A stretch of 9,003 bases of DNA from Desulfosarcina sp. (GCA_030642405.1 DAOWNV010000093.1:1-9003); one strand, 5' to 3'; counted from the first letter of the stretch, positions 1 to 7,283 are shown. Notes: a model not told the origin generated them from the letters alone. Program-made: numbers and translations.

Positions 1-155
1 ATCCTTTTCAGGAATTTTTTGCCGCCGGCAAATGTAATTTGATCATGACCGGCAAGCTCAAACGGCGCCACGCCATAAATCCTTTTTTCCTTGTCACCAA
101 TTATCTGACCGTTGGTTGTTTCTGCTAAATCCTTAAGAGAATATTCAATTGGCAC
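1..155 (-). CDS. lpxD: UDP-3-O-(3-hydroxyacyl)glucosamine N-acyltransferase LpxD, N-terminal fragment
   Basis: Only the first 51 codons are present; the gene continues past the left edge. LpxD adds the N-linked 3-hydroxyacyl chain from acyl-ACP to UDP-3-O-acylglucosamine in lipid A synthesis, in the cytoplasm. The visible protein begins MPIEYSLKDLAETTNGQIIG and continues with GVAPFELAG (residues 28-36) and ITFAGGKKF (40-48), which matches the LpxD N-terminal uridine-binding region rather than the later hexapeptide-repeat helix. I chose the GTG at 153-155 because AAGGGAG (162-168 on this strand) lies 6 bases upstream and no in-frame ATG is available nearby. The start is 15 bases beyond the ompH stop, so the two are very probably co-transcribed. 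Position right after bamA-ompH is the usual place for lpxD. The fragment is short, so identity rests on motif plus synteny. Confidence 0.87.
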   Translation of the reverse strand, partial: MPIEYSLKDLAETTNGQIIGDKEKRIYGVAPFELAGHDQITFAGGKKFLKR

Positions 156-170
156 GGTCTGCTCCCTTAC

Positions 171-704
171 CTATTTCTTTTTCTTAGCATATTTTTGGTT
201 ATACTTCTTAATAACTTCATCGGTTACATCGAATGTACTCGGGGAATACAAAACCCCTCGTTTGTCCATAATTAACGTGTAGCCTCCAGCTTTTCCGATT
301 TCATCGATTACTTCAAGGGTTTCAGCTTGAATGCCGGCCATCAGTTTCCTCTGAATCCTCTGCAAATCAGCTTCGTATTTTTTCTGAAGGGTTTTAATAT
401 CATTGACCTTGATTCTGAATTCACGCTCATTTTCTTCGCGCATTTTTTTGCTCATCACCAAGGCTTCACGCTCCAACCGTTTTTTTAGTTCCTCGATTTC
501 GGCACCTTTTTCTTTAAGCTCAGCTTCCATCTTCTTGCCCTGTTCGCTGATTTCCGCTTTGATTTCCTTCCCGGCATCCGAATTTTCAAACAGCCGCTGA
601 AACTCAACAATACCGATTTTCGCCACATCTGCGCAAAAACCATATCCGCTTCCCATGAAAAGTGCCAAAAGCACCAGTGTTGTTAATTTGCCTAACGGTC
701 GCAT
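171..704 (-). CDS. skp: Periplasmic chaperone OmpH/Skp
   Basis: A 177-residue OmpH/Skp-family protein, close to the E. coli length of about 160. Skp trimers hold unfolded beta-barrel proteins in the periplasm on their way to the Bam complex. A signal peptide is visible: basic MRPLGK, a hydrophobic stretch at 7-20, and likely cleavage after A25 (GFCA, then DVAK). The short beta segment KIGIVEFQRLF (29-39) is followed by a long Lys/Glu-rich helical region at about 45-130, expected to form the coiled-coil tentacles. The C-terminal segment GYTLIMDKRGVLYSP (141-155) is the usual family ending that rebuilds the trimer body. The tail is very basic (KKYNQKYAKKKK). ATG at 702-704 is preceded by AGGAGG at 709-714 with 4-base spacing. 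It lies 61 bases after bamA and 15 bases before lpxD, the standard arrangement. Confidence 0.94.
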   Translation of the reverse strand: MRPLGKLTTLVLLALFMGSGYGFCADVAKIGIVEFQRLFENSDAGKEIKAEISEQGKKMEAELKEKGAEIEELKKRLEREALVMSKKMREENEREFRIKVNDIKTLQKKYEADLQRIQRKLMAGIQAETLEVIDEIGKAGGYTLIMDKRGVLYSPSTFDVTDEVIKKYNQKYAKKKK

Positions 705-721
705 TTTGCCTCCTTTTTTCT

Positions 722-750
722 ATTATATTGTTAATTGAATATTTTGTATA
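722..750 (-). promoter_or_regulatory. Candidate sigma-70 promoter for ompH-lpxD
   Basis: On the minus strand, TATACA (745-750) stands 17 bases before a perfect TATAAT (722-727), in the 61-base gap between the bamA stop and the ompH start. A transcription start near 715 would give a leader of only about 11 bases, just enough to hold the AGGAGG at 709-714. The gap is very AT-rich, so chance hexamers are likelier here than elsewhere. It is not a sigma-E type site (no GGAACTT box), although sigma-E control of skp is known in E. coli. Read-through from bamA would also transcribe these genes. Confidence 0.45.
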
Positions 751-765
751 ACGATAAAGAAATTT

Positions 766-3417
766 TTAAAAAGCACCTCCCATGGAAAACTCCCAGTTAA
801 CACCATAATCCTCACCGTATTCAGCAATTGGGTCCAGAATGTGCCCACCTTCGATACGAATGGGTCCCATGGGGGAGTACCAGCGAATACCGTATCCCGC
901 AGCACGACGAAGATTTCCCAAATCGATTGGCTCGCCGGTATCGTAAACATTGCCGGTATCATAGAATACCACACCGACAATTCCCATCTCCTTGAAGAAA
1001 GGATAGGTAAGTTCAAAATTGAACTGAATATACTTATCCCCGCCTTCTTCAGTAATTAATCCATTTTCGTTTACACTTTTCACGTTGATCCCTTGAAAAT
1101 CAAATCCACGCATCGAATTCATTCCCCCTAGATAAAACTTTTCATAATCCGGTAGCAGGTACCCATCCAACTCCTTCACATAACCGGATTCTCCATGTAA
1201 AAATGTAACCAGTCCTTTATATACAGGAATATGCCAGCCCAGTTCACCCACAATTTTATTAAACCCGATATCACCATTGAACCCTGCATGGGTGAAATTA
1301 ATACGATGCTTTTGACCTTGAGTTGTGTTAAAGGCGCGATCCCTAGAATCATACGTGATTCCAGTACCAAAGGAACTGGTGACGTTCTTTCCTTCAAGTT
1401 CTTTTATGTTATCTGAAGCGTATTGGGTAACATCCGTAACGTTAGTTATGTCGTACCGATACGAAAGAGACGCTCTGGTGTAATCGAAAATGGGATAACT
1501 TATATTGCCCCCCCCACCGGTACTGGTCCTATCATAGGTATTATACTCCCGACCGGTACGGTAGAGATTGACTGTTCCGGACAAAGGGATATCAAACAGC
1601 CAAGGTTCGGTAAAACTCAGATTGTATAAATCCGATACACCGCCAACCTGACCACTTAACTTTAAAATTTGCCCCCTTCCGAAAAGGTTTCTTTGTGTAA
1701 CCGAGCCGGTAACGAAAAAGTTATCAACCGTGCTGTACCCCGCACCAAATGTGAAGGAACCGGTTGGCTTTTCAATGACTTCAATATTTACCTTCATTTT
1801 GTTATCCGCACTGCCTCTGGGGGTATCCACCTTCACATCTTCAAAAAAATCCAGTCGATGCAGGTTTCGAACACTCCGTTTTAGGCGGCTTCCACTATAC
1901 AATTCCTGTTCATGTATACGGAGTTCGCGGCGAATAACTTTATCACGTGTGCTGGTATTTCCTGAAATATCAATACCTTCAATGTATACTTTCTTATTTT
2001 TTTTAATCCTGTAGGTAATATTCATTAGCAGGTGGCTGGAATCCTCACGGGTCACAGGAAGGACTTCCACATAAGCAAATCCTGCATCGGCACAAAGATC
2101 GGTAAGCCAAAGTATATCCTTTCTTACCGTTTCTCTATTGAAATAAGGCTCTTGTGAAATTTGAAGTCCGGGCATTAGACGTGACTTGGGCAATATCAAA
2201 TCCCCATCCACATCAATGGTACCGACGGAATAACGTTCTCCCTCTTCGATTTTAAACGTGATGATTATCCATTGGTCCTCAAAGTCAATGATCGGGTCTG
2301 CGACTTTGGCATGAATGAATCCTTGGATATGGTAGTAGGCCATGAGGCGAGAGGTATCCTGGCTGAGGTCTTCACGATTATACTCTCCAGAGGATGTCAA
2401 CCAGGACCAGAATCCCTTTTCCGATGTTTCGATCACTTTTTTCAATTTTTTGTCGGAATAGTTTTTGTTCCCCTGGAAAGTAATTGTTTTAATCTTGACC
2501 TTCTCCCCTTCTTCAAACACGAATTCGATGTCAGCCTGGTTGTTTTCCAGTTCATCCAAGGTGTATTCAATTTTTACATGATGATAGTTTTTCTCTTTGT
2601 ACATAGCCGCAAGCTGGTCCATGTTGGATTGTATCGTGATAAGATTCAAAATGGAACCTGTGCTAATATTTAAATTCTCTTGGAGTTTATCGTCTTTGAA
2701 GACATGGTTCCCGCTAAATGATATTTTTCTAATCGTCGGTTTCTCCTTGACGTGAAAAATGATCACTTTTCCCCCGTCACCGGGCTCAGCTTCGACGCGG
2801 ATATCCTCAAAATAGCCCATTTTGTAAATATTTTTCATATCTTTTGCAAGTTCACCGGCACGCAGTACATCACCTTTTTTCACACGGATGGCCTTTTCGA
2901 TAGCATCTGCTTCGATCCGTTTATTGCCTGTTACGAGGACTTGGGTGATTTTTTCTCTTTGGAACAGATGGGTAGCCAGTTCGTCAGATGAAAGGTTGGT
3001 AAGGGTCCTAAGGTTTTCCATTCCCGACCCTTCTTTATAAACTGAGACAACCAGCTTGGCCCCTAAGGTATCCATAAGTTTCATGTCAAGGCTGAGATGG
3101 TTTCCGATACGTGTAAGGCTTCCCCAAATCACATAGTCAGCGCCGGCTTGCATGCCGATCCGTTTCAATGTTTCAATATCGGATGTGATATCCAGAGAAT
3201 CGTTGATGCCATCGTTTTCCATCTTTACAAAGACGGCGCCCTCTTTTTCAAGGTAGTCTTGGATGGCCTTAGGAATGTCTGTTTTCAGGTAGGATAGGTT
3301 TTGACCTGCATGAATGTCAAAGGGCAGTATCAGTACATGGACGGTTTCAAGGGCAAACACGATACGAACAGAGAAGAAAAGGGTTAAAAACAGGATTAAA
3401 GCAAATCGCCTCAACAT
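766..3417 (-). CDS. bamA: Outer membrane protein assembly factor BamA with an extra N-terminal TolB-N-like domain
   Basis: The central Omp85-family subunit of the beta-barrel assembly machine, inserting barrel proteins into the outer membrane. Its 883 residues exceed the about 810 of E. coli BamA. Signal peptide at 1-22 (VFA, then LET). Residues about 25-150 form an additional domain with VHVLILPFD (26-34), GADYVIWGSLTR (92-103) and a DMKLMDT strand (111-117), the pattern of TolB-N/FlgO-type domains. Five POTRA domains follow at about 156-227, 228-305, 306-395, 396-476 and 477-551, with repeated GN-type turns (GNKRIEADAI, GNHVFKDDKL, GNKNYSDKKL, GNTSTRDKVI). The 16-strand barrel spans about 552-883. 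The loop-6 motif reads MRGF (769-772) rather than VRGF. The chain ends in Phe, as expected of an outer membrane C-terminal signal. ATG at 3415-3417 has AGGGGG about 6 bases upstream. It lies 73 bases after lolD, in which I see no convincing promoter. Confidence 0.97.
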   Translation of the reverse strand: MLRRFALILFLTLFFSVRIVFALETVHVLILPFDIHAGQNLSYLKTDIPKAIQDYLEKEGAVFVKMENDGINDSLDITSDIETLKRIGMQAGADYVIWGSLTRIGNHLSLDMKLMDTLGAKLVVSVYKEGSGMENLRTLTNLSSDELATHLFQREKITQVLVTGNKRIEADAIEKAIRVKKGDVLRAGELAKDMKNIYKMGYFEDIRVEAEPGDGGKVIIFHVKEKPTIRKISFSGNHVFKDDKLQENLNISTGSILNLITIQSNMDQLAAMYKEKNYHHVKIEYTLDELENNQADIEFVFEEGEKVKIKTITFQGNKNYSDKKLKKVIETSEKGFWSWLTSSGEYNREDLSQDTSRLMAYYHIQGFIHAKVADPIIDFEDQWIIITFKIEEGERYSVGTIDVDGDLILPKSRLMPGLQISQEPYFNRETVRKDILWLTDLCADAGFAYVEVLPVTREDSSHLLMNITYRIKKNKKVYIEGIDISGNTSTRDKVIRRELRIHEQELYSGSRLKRSVRNLHRLDFFEDVKVDTPRGSADNKMKVNIEVIEKPTGSFTFGAGYSTVDNFFVTGSVTQRNLFGRGQILKLSGQVGGVSDLYNLSFTEPWLFDIPLSGTVNLYRTGREYNTYDRTSTGGGGNISYPIFDYTRASLSYRYDITNVTDVTQYASDNIKELEGKNVTSSFGTGITYDSRDRAFNTTQGQKHRINFTHAGFNGDIGFNKIVGELGWHIPVYKGLVTFLHGESGYVKELDGYLLPDYEKFYLGGMNSMRGFDFQGINVKSVNENGLITEEGGDKYIQFNFELTYPFFKEMGIVGVVFYDTGNVYDTGEPIDLGNLRRAAGYGIRWYSPMGPIRIEGGHILDPIAEYGEDYGVNWEFSMGGAF

Positions 3418-3490
3418 CTATACCCCCTGAGCCACACCGCCATTAACAATTTTCTACCTCTTGTTGCATTAATAAAGGGATTCCCCATTA

Positions 3491-4225
3491 TTATTCAAGT
3501 TCTTTTAATGCACCGTTGGAAATTGTAACCTGTCTGGATACCAATGCCGCCAGTTCCATGTTATGTGTTACAATAACAAGCGTCATTCCCATCTCTTTAT
3601 TCAGTTCCATTAACAATGCGTGAATGAGATCGCTGTTTTTTCGGTCAAGGTTTCCCGTCGGTTCGTCTGCCAAGAGAATGGCGGGATGCTGCACCAAAGC
3701 CCGTGCCAATGCCACACGCTGCTGCTCTCCACCTGACATCTCTCCTGCCCGATGGGTCAGGCGGTCTTTGAGTCCCACGCGGACAAGAATCGATTCTGCT
3801 GCTTGTATGGCCTTTTTTTTCTCAGTTCCATCGATCAAAGCCGGCATCATCGTGTTTTCCAGAGCGGAAAACTCCGGCAGAAGATGATGGAATTGAAAAA
3901 CGAACCCGATCGTACGATTCCGAAAACGAGCCAGACGGTTGTTATCCAGTTTCAAAACATCTTTTCCTGAATACTCTAACCTTCCGTCATCCGGTCGGTC
4001 CAGCGTACCCAGAATGTGAAGAAGAGTTGATTTTCCGATACCCGATGCACCTATGATACCGATAGTTTCTCCTGCGTCCAAGGTGAAAGAGAGTTTGTTC
4101 AACACAATAATTTGACCACCGTTGTGATGGTAGCTTTTAAAAATACCCGAGGCATGAATCAAAGAAGTGGGTTTTTCGGATATCGCCATATGATTCTCCC
4201 AATTACCGTAATTATGGCTACCCAT
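3491..4225 (-). CDS. lolD: Lipoprotein-releasing ABC transporter ATPase LolD
   Basis: ATP-binding subunit that powers release of outer-membrane lipoproteins from the inner membrane to LolA, acting at the cytoplasmic face with the upstream permease. All ABC ATPase motifs are intact: Walker A GASGIGKST (59-67), Q-loop in FVFQFHHLLPEF (Q111), signature MSGGEQQR (163-170), Walker B ILLADEP (183-189), D-loop GNLD (191-194) and H-loop His221. QFHHLLPEF is typical of LolD rather than other MacB-type ATPases. Length 244 compares with 233 in E. coli. The start is uncertain: ATG at 4223-4225 overlaps the end of the permease gene by 8 bases and has GGAGG 9 bases upstream. A second in-frame ATG at 4187-4189 (Met13) has GGGAG 6 bases upstream and would give 232 residues, nearer the family length. 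Met at 1 or 13 does not affect any domain. Confidence 0.95.
   Translation of the reverse strand: MGSHNYGNWENHMAISEKPTSLIHASGIFKSYHHNGGQIIVLNKLSFTLDAGETIGIIGASGIGKSTLLHILGTLDRPDDGRLEYSGKDVLKLDNNRLARFRNRTIGFVFQFHHLLPEFSALENTMMPALIDGTEKKKAIQAAESILVRVGLKDRLTHRAGEMSGGEQQRVALARALVQHPAILLADEPTGNLDRKNSDLIHALLMELNKEMGMTLVIVTHNMELAALVSRQVTISNGALKELE
4196..4200 (-). promoter_or_regulatory. Shine-Dalgarno for an alternative lolD start (Met13)
   Basis: GGGAG on the minus strand lies 6 bases before the in-frame ATG at 4187-4189. It competes with the overlapping upstream ATG at 4223-4225, which is served by GGAGG inside the end of the permease gene. Either start keeps the complete ATPase. Family length favours this one; translational coupling by overlap favours the other. 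Confidence 0.4.
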
Positions 4226-5453
4226 TACGGATAGCCTCCACCGGATCTACATTGGTAGCTTGAAGGGCTGGGTACAAGGTTGCTATAAAACAGATCAACA
4301 AAGCACAAAATGAAATCACCAAAACATCCGTAACTTTCAGATTCACCGGTAGTGTGGTGATGTAATATACATCCGCCGGGAGTTTAATAAATGCATACTT
4401 TTTCAGCAGTGTGCATAGTCCCAACCCTGCAATCGTTCCTATGATCGTCCCGACCAGACCGATGGAAAGACCCTTAATGATAAATATTCGGGCAATGTCG
4501 ATGGATGTCGCTCCAATGGTTTTTAAGATTGCGATGTCCTTTTGTTTGTTCATGACCATCATTACAAGAGAACCCGCAATATTGAACGTAGCTACAAGTA
4601 CTATAAGCGTCAAAATTATAAACATGACCGTTTTTTCCAGCCGAAGGGCGGAAAAAAGATTTCGATTGATCATTTTCCAATCTTCGATGGCAAAATCGTT
4701 GCCGACAATTCGTTGAATCTCATTGGAGACCTTCTTGGCCAGTTCCATGTTAGTAAGGCGAATTTCTAACCCTCCAATAGCTTTGGGAATCCGTAAAATC
4801 CTTTGGGCTTGACGCAGTTGAACAAATGAAAGTGTTCCGTCGAATTCATACATTCCGGATTCGAACAGGTCTACAATCTGAAATCGCGCCATAGCGGGCA
4901 TGTGGCCTGCAGGGGATAGCATCCCGCGTGGCGATATCATGTACACGGTGTCACCGCGAGTCACACCAAGGTTGCCGGCCAATGCTTTTCCAAGGATCAT
5001 TTTAGGGAGGTGCTTGCCTTTGGTTAAAAAATCCCGTTCCACATCCGATGGTTCAAAAAGGCTGGTATCTACTCCCGCAATTCCGCTTTTCCGTTGGTCC
5101 CCTTCGATTCCCTTCAGGACAGCTCCTGTAGCACGTGTCTCCGTACGAAGTACGACCTGGGTGGTGACAAATGCCGTTATCGTAGCAACTTCCTCAATTA
5201 AACGAATCTTTTGGGAAATTTGATCGAATTCAGTGAAAGCGCCCTGTTTTTTTGTAATTACCAAATGTGGTCGAATCCCCATAATCCTGGATTTGAGATC
5301 CACTTCAAAACCGGCCATTACAGCGATAACGACAATGAGTGCCATCACTCCAACAGCCACGCCGGCGACGGACAACGCAGTAATCAGCGAAATGAACGCC
5401 TGTTTTTGGCGGGTTATTAAATAGCGTCCTGATACAAACGTCACGAATGACAT
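4218..5453 (-). CDS. Lipoprotein-releasing ABC transporter permease, LolC/LolE family (possibly LolF-type)
   Basis: Inner-membrane subunit that, with LolD, extracts lipoproteins and passes them to LolA. The 411 residues have the MacB/FtsX-like layout: one membrane segment at about 22-48 after FVSGRYLITR, a large periplasmic domain at about 49-271, then three segments at about 272-300, 321-350 and 374-395. The FtsX-type coupling region KQKDIAILKTIGAT (303-316) and the ending YPALQATNVDPVEAIRNG (394-411) are characteristic. The periplasmic SPAGHMPAMARF (180-191) lines up with the hook segment of E. coli LolC as I remember it, while the C-terminal third (DVYYITTLP, ATLYPALQATNVDP) resembles E. 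coli LolE. Only one permease gene accompanies lolD here, so a homodimeric LolF-like transporter is plausible, and I leave the symbol blank. The Shine-Dalgarno before ATG 5451-5453 is weak (AAAGAT). The stop overlaps lolD by 8 bases, indicating one operon. Confidence 0.93.
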   Translation of the reverse strand: MSFVTFVSGRYLITRQKQAFISLITALSVAGVAVGVMALIVVIAVMAGFEVDLKSRIMGIRPHLVITKKQGAFTEFDQISQKIRLIEEVATITAFVTTQVVLRTETRATGAVLKGIEGDQRKSGIAGVDTSLFEPSDVERDFLTKGKHLPKMILGKALAGNLGVTRGDTVYMISPRGMLSPAGHMPAMARFQIVDLFESGMYEFDGTLSFVQLRQAQRILRIPKAIGGLEIRLTNMELAKKVSNEIQRIVGNDFAIEDWKMINRNLFSALRLEKTVMFIILTLIVLVATFNIAGSLVMMVMNKQKDIAILKTIGATSIDIARIFIIKGLSIGLVGTIIGTIAGLGLCTLLKKYAFIKLPADVYYITTLPVNLKVTDVLVISFCALLICFIATLYPALQATNVDPVEAIRNG

Positions 5454-5495
5454 GGCATCTTTATGTTGTAGCTGTAACTGGATCTAATTTGCGGA

Positions 5496-5520
5496 TTACA
5501 GCCGTCCATCACGGCTATAA
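5496..5520 (-). other. Small hairpin between lysS and the Lol permease gene
   Basis: AGCCGT (5500-5505) and ACGGCT (5511-5516) form a perfect 6-bp stem with a 5-base loop, extended by three further pairs after one mismatch. No U-tract follows in the minus-strand transcript, so it is not a standard intrinsic terminator; it may be an mRNA processing or stability element in the 93-base gap. A weak promoter-like pair overlaps it: TTGATA (5538-5543), 18 bases, TATAGC (5514-5519). I cannot tell which, if either, is functional. Confidence 0.35.
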
Positions 5521-5546
5521 AGGTCCGGTACACGGTTTATCAACAT

Positions 5547-7025
5547 TTACGCTTTGGGTTTCATGTGTGGAAACAGAATCACTTCGCGAATAGAAGAAGC
5601 GTCGGTCATCAACATCACCAACCGGTCTATACCGATACCTTGTCCGGCTGTCGGAGGCATACCGTATTCCAATGCCTTTATATAGTCGTCATCCATTTGA
5701 TGGGCCTCTTCATCACCAGCCTCTCTATCCTCCACCTGTTGCAGGAATCTGCCTTTCTGGTCCTCCGGGTCGTTGAGTTCTGAGAATCCGTTTGCAATTT
5801 CCCGACCAGCGATAAACAGTTCGAAGCGTTCAGTTAATTCCGGCTGGGAGTCACTCCTTCTGGAAAGTGGTGAAACTTCGGCAGGGTAACCGGTAATGAA
5901 GGTAGGCTGAATCAATTTGGGTTCAACAAGTGCATCGAATAGTTTGGTGATCACTTTTCCCAAGCGACCGGTTTTTGTCACTTTGATACCCTGAGATGCG
6001 GCAAATTCAAGGAGTTTTTCTTTATCATTGAACAAGGCTGGATCCACACCACCGATTTTTTCAAGTGATTCAAAAAGAGGAAGTCTTTTCCACTTGCCTC
6101 CGAGTTTGATCTCAATGCCCTGGTAAGTTACTGTGGTTCCCCCCGTGACCTTTTTAGCGATATCGGCAAACATCTGCTCGGTAATGTCCATCAAATCTTC
6201 ATAAGTGGCATAGGCCTGATAAAACTCCACCATGGTAAATTCCGGGTTATGCTGTGTTGAAATCCCTTCGTTTCTAAAATTCCGATTGATCTCGAAGACG
6301 CGTTCAAAGCCGCCGACAACCAGTCGTTTGAGATATAGTTCCGGTGCGATACGCAAATACAGGCCCATCCCCAGAGCATTGTGGTAGGTTTTAAATGGGG
6401 TTGCCTCTGCGCCACCTGGAATCGGTTGCATCATCGGTGTTTCCACTTCCAGAAAATCCCTGGAAAGGAAAAAGTCCCGCATGACTTGGATAATCCGGCT
6501 TCGTTTGATGAAAACCTCCCTCACATGCGGATTCATGATCAAATCAATGTATCGCTGACGGTAACGTTTTTCAGGATCCTTCAGTCCATGGAATTTTTCG
6601 GGAAGCGGTCTTGTTGATTTGCAGACCAACTCAATCTCCGTGGCAAGAAGAGTCCATTCTCCGGTTTTGGTACGAAACAAGGTCCCTTTGAGCTTAACGA
6701 AATCGCCGATATCCAGGCGTTTGAAAAGTGTATACGCCTCATTTCCCACCTCATTTTTGCGTACGTATGCCTGAACTAGCCCGGTCCTGTCCTTGAAACG
6801 GATGAATGCGGACTTTCCGAAACGGTTGATTGCCATCATTCTGCCGGCCACGGTATAAGAGATGTTATCCTCTTTTTGGCCTTCCGGTAAGGTTTGAAGG
6901 TGATCGTTGATATCTTTGATGGTGTGGTTCACAACCAAGCCATTTGGAAACAGGTTGACTCCATCCGCCTTCAACCCGGCAGATTTTTCTCTTCGTTTGC
7001 TCAGCAAATCTTTAGCGCTGTCCAT
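5547..7025 (-). CDS. lysS: Lysine-tRNA ligase, class II (LysS)
   Basis: Charges tRNA-Lys with lysine at the expense of ATP, in the cytoplasm. The 492 residues are close to the E. coli length of 505. An anticodon-binding OB fold covers about 56-133 (YTVAGRMMAINRFGKSAFIR onward). The class II catalytic core follows: motif 1 around 180-202 ending in FLEVETPMMQPIPGG, motif 2 FEINRNFRNEGISTQHNPEF (244-263) with the ATP-contacting Arg251, and motif 3 GMPPTAGQGIGIDRL (455-469) with Arg468. The family-typical GREIANGFSELNDP (407-420) is intact. ATG at 7023-7025 has GGAG 5 bases upstream (CGGAGAACCC). It is first in the minus-strand cluster, 93 bases before the Lol permease gene, and is probably co-transcribed with it; linkage of lysS to lol-bam genes is what I expect in Desulfobacterota. 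No defect seen. Confidence 0.97.
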   Translation of the reverse strand: MDSAKDLLSKRREKSAGLKADGVNLFPNGLVVNHTIKDINDHLQTLPEGQKEDNISYTVAGRMMAINRFGKSAFIRFKDRTGLVQAYVRKNEVGNEAYTLFKRLDIGDFVKLKGTLFRTKTGEWTLLATEIELVCKSTRPLPEKFHGLKDPEKRYRQRYIDLIMNPHVREVFIKRSRIIQVMRDFFLSRDFLEVETPMMQPIPGGAEATPFKTYHNALGMGLYLRIAPELYLKRLVVGGFERVFEINRNFRNEGISTQHNPEFTMVEFYQAYATYEDLMDITEQMFADIAKKVTGGTTVTYQGIEIKLGGKWKRLPLFESLEKIGGVDPALFNDKEKLLEFAASQGIKVTKTGRLGKVITKLFDALVEPKLIQPTFITGYPAEVSPLSRRSDSQPELTERFELFIAGREIANGFSELNDPEDQKGRFLQQVEDREAGDEEAHQMDDDYIKALEYGMPPTAGQGIGIDRLVMLMTDASSIREVILFPHMKPKA

Positions 7026-7171
7026 GGGTTCTCCGTTCTTTCTCAGTCAAAATAGTCCATTTCTGAAAAATATCTTTATGGCCGGCGTAAGTTCGTCCTT
7101 ATAACAAGATACCACCATCTGAAATCTCACTTTAAAGCAAGTGACCAGCCGACAAAGTTGAAACCCCTGCT

Positions 7172-7198
7172 GTTATCTCATTTTGTGAATAGTGTCAA
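7172..7198 (-). promoter_or_regulatory. Possible weak promoter toward lysS in the left repeat arm
   Basis: On the minus strand, TTGACA (7193-7198) is followed by GATAAC (7172-7177) after 15 bases, or TAACAG (7170-7175) after 17. The -35 is perfect but neither -10 is good with ideal spacing. A start here would give lysS a leader of roughly 140 bases. It mirrors the much better plus-strand promoter in the right arm. Confidence 0.3.
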
Positions 7199-7272
7199 GG
7201 ATCGCACGGAGTTGGAAATTATTCTATTTAGTTTGTTATTAGCTTTACTAAGGATTGACACTATTCACAAAA
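7181..7272. repeat. Perfect 18-bp inverted repeat with 56-base spacer
   Basis: The left arm TTTTGTGAATAGTGTCAA (7181-7198) is the exact reverse complement of the right arm TTGACACTATTCACAAAA (7255-7272). Just inside the arms, AAGGAT occurs as a direct repeat (7197-7202 and 7250-7255), overlapping each arm's inner end. Each arm begins, reading outward, with TTGACA, so both can act as a -35 element directed away from the repeat. No matching target-site duplication flanks the outer ends (TCTCA on the left, GCCGG on the right). It could be paired operators for a regulator of both divergent units, or a small relic of a mobile element of about 92 bp. The repeat itself is certain; its role is not. 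Confidence 0.85.
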
Positions 7273-7283
7273 GCCGGTATAAA
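7255..7283 (+). promoter_or_regulatory. Near-consensus sigma-70 promoter for the acyl-CoA synthetase gene
   Basis: TTGACA (7255-7260), a 17-base spacer, and TATAAA (7278-7283) give 11 of 12 consensus positions with ideal spacing. The predicted start is about 7290, giving a leader near 176 bases. The -35 and first 12 spacer bases lie in the right arm of the 18-bp inverted repeat, and the start falls in the AT-rich palindrome, so a repressor bound at either could block it. Confidence 0.65.

Noticed and set aside
633..704. Reading the OmpH N-terminus as a lipoprotein because of Cys24
   Set aside because: The residues before the cysteine (YGF) do not fit a lipobox; FCA followed by D is a normal signal peptidase I site, as expected for Skp.
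2272..2673. A 133-codon plus-strand open frame inside bamA
   Set aside because: Antisense to the POTRA region of an unmistakable BamA; no family resemblance and no independent ribosome binding site evidence.
3462..3485. GGGAATCCC followed by T-rich sequence in the lolD-bamA gap as a terminator
   Set aside because: Only three G-C pairs with a 3-base loop and an interrupted T stretch; too weak to call.
7181..7272. Full insertion sequence
   Set aside because: Only 92 bp with no coding capacity, and no target-site duplication outside the arms; at most a MITE-like relic.
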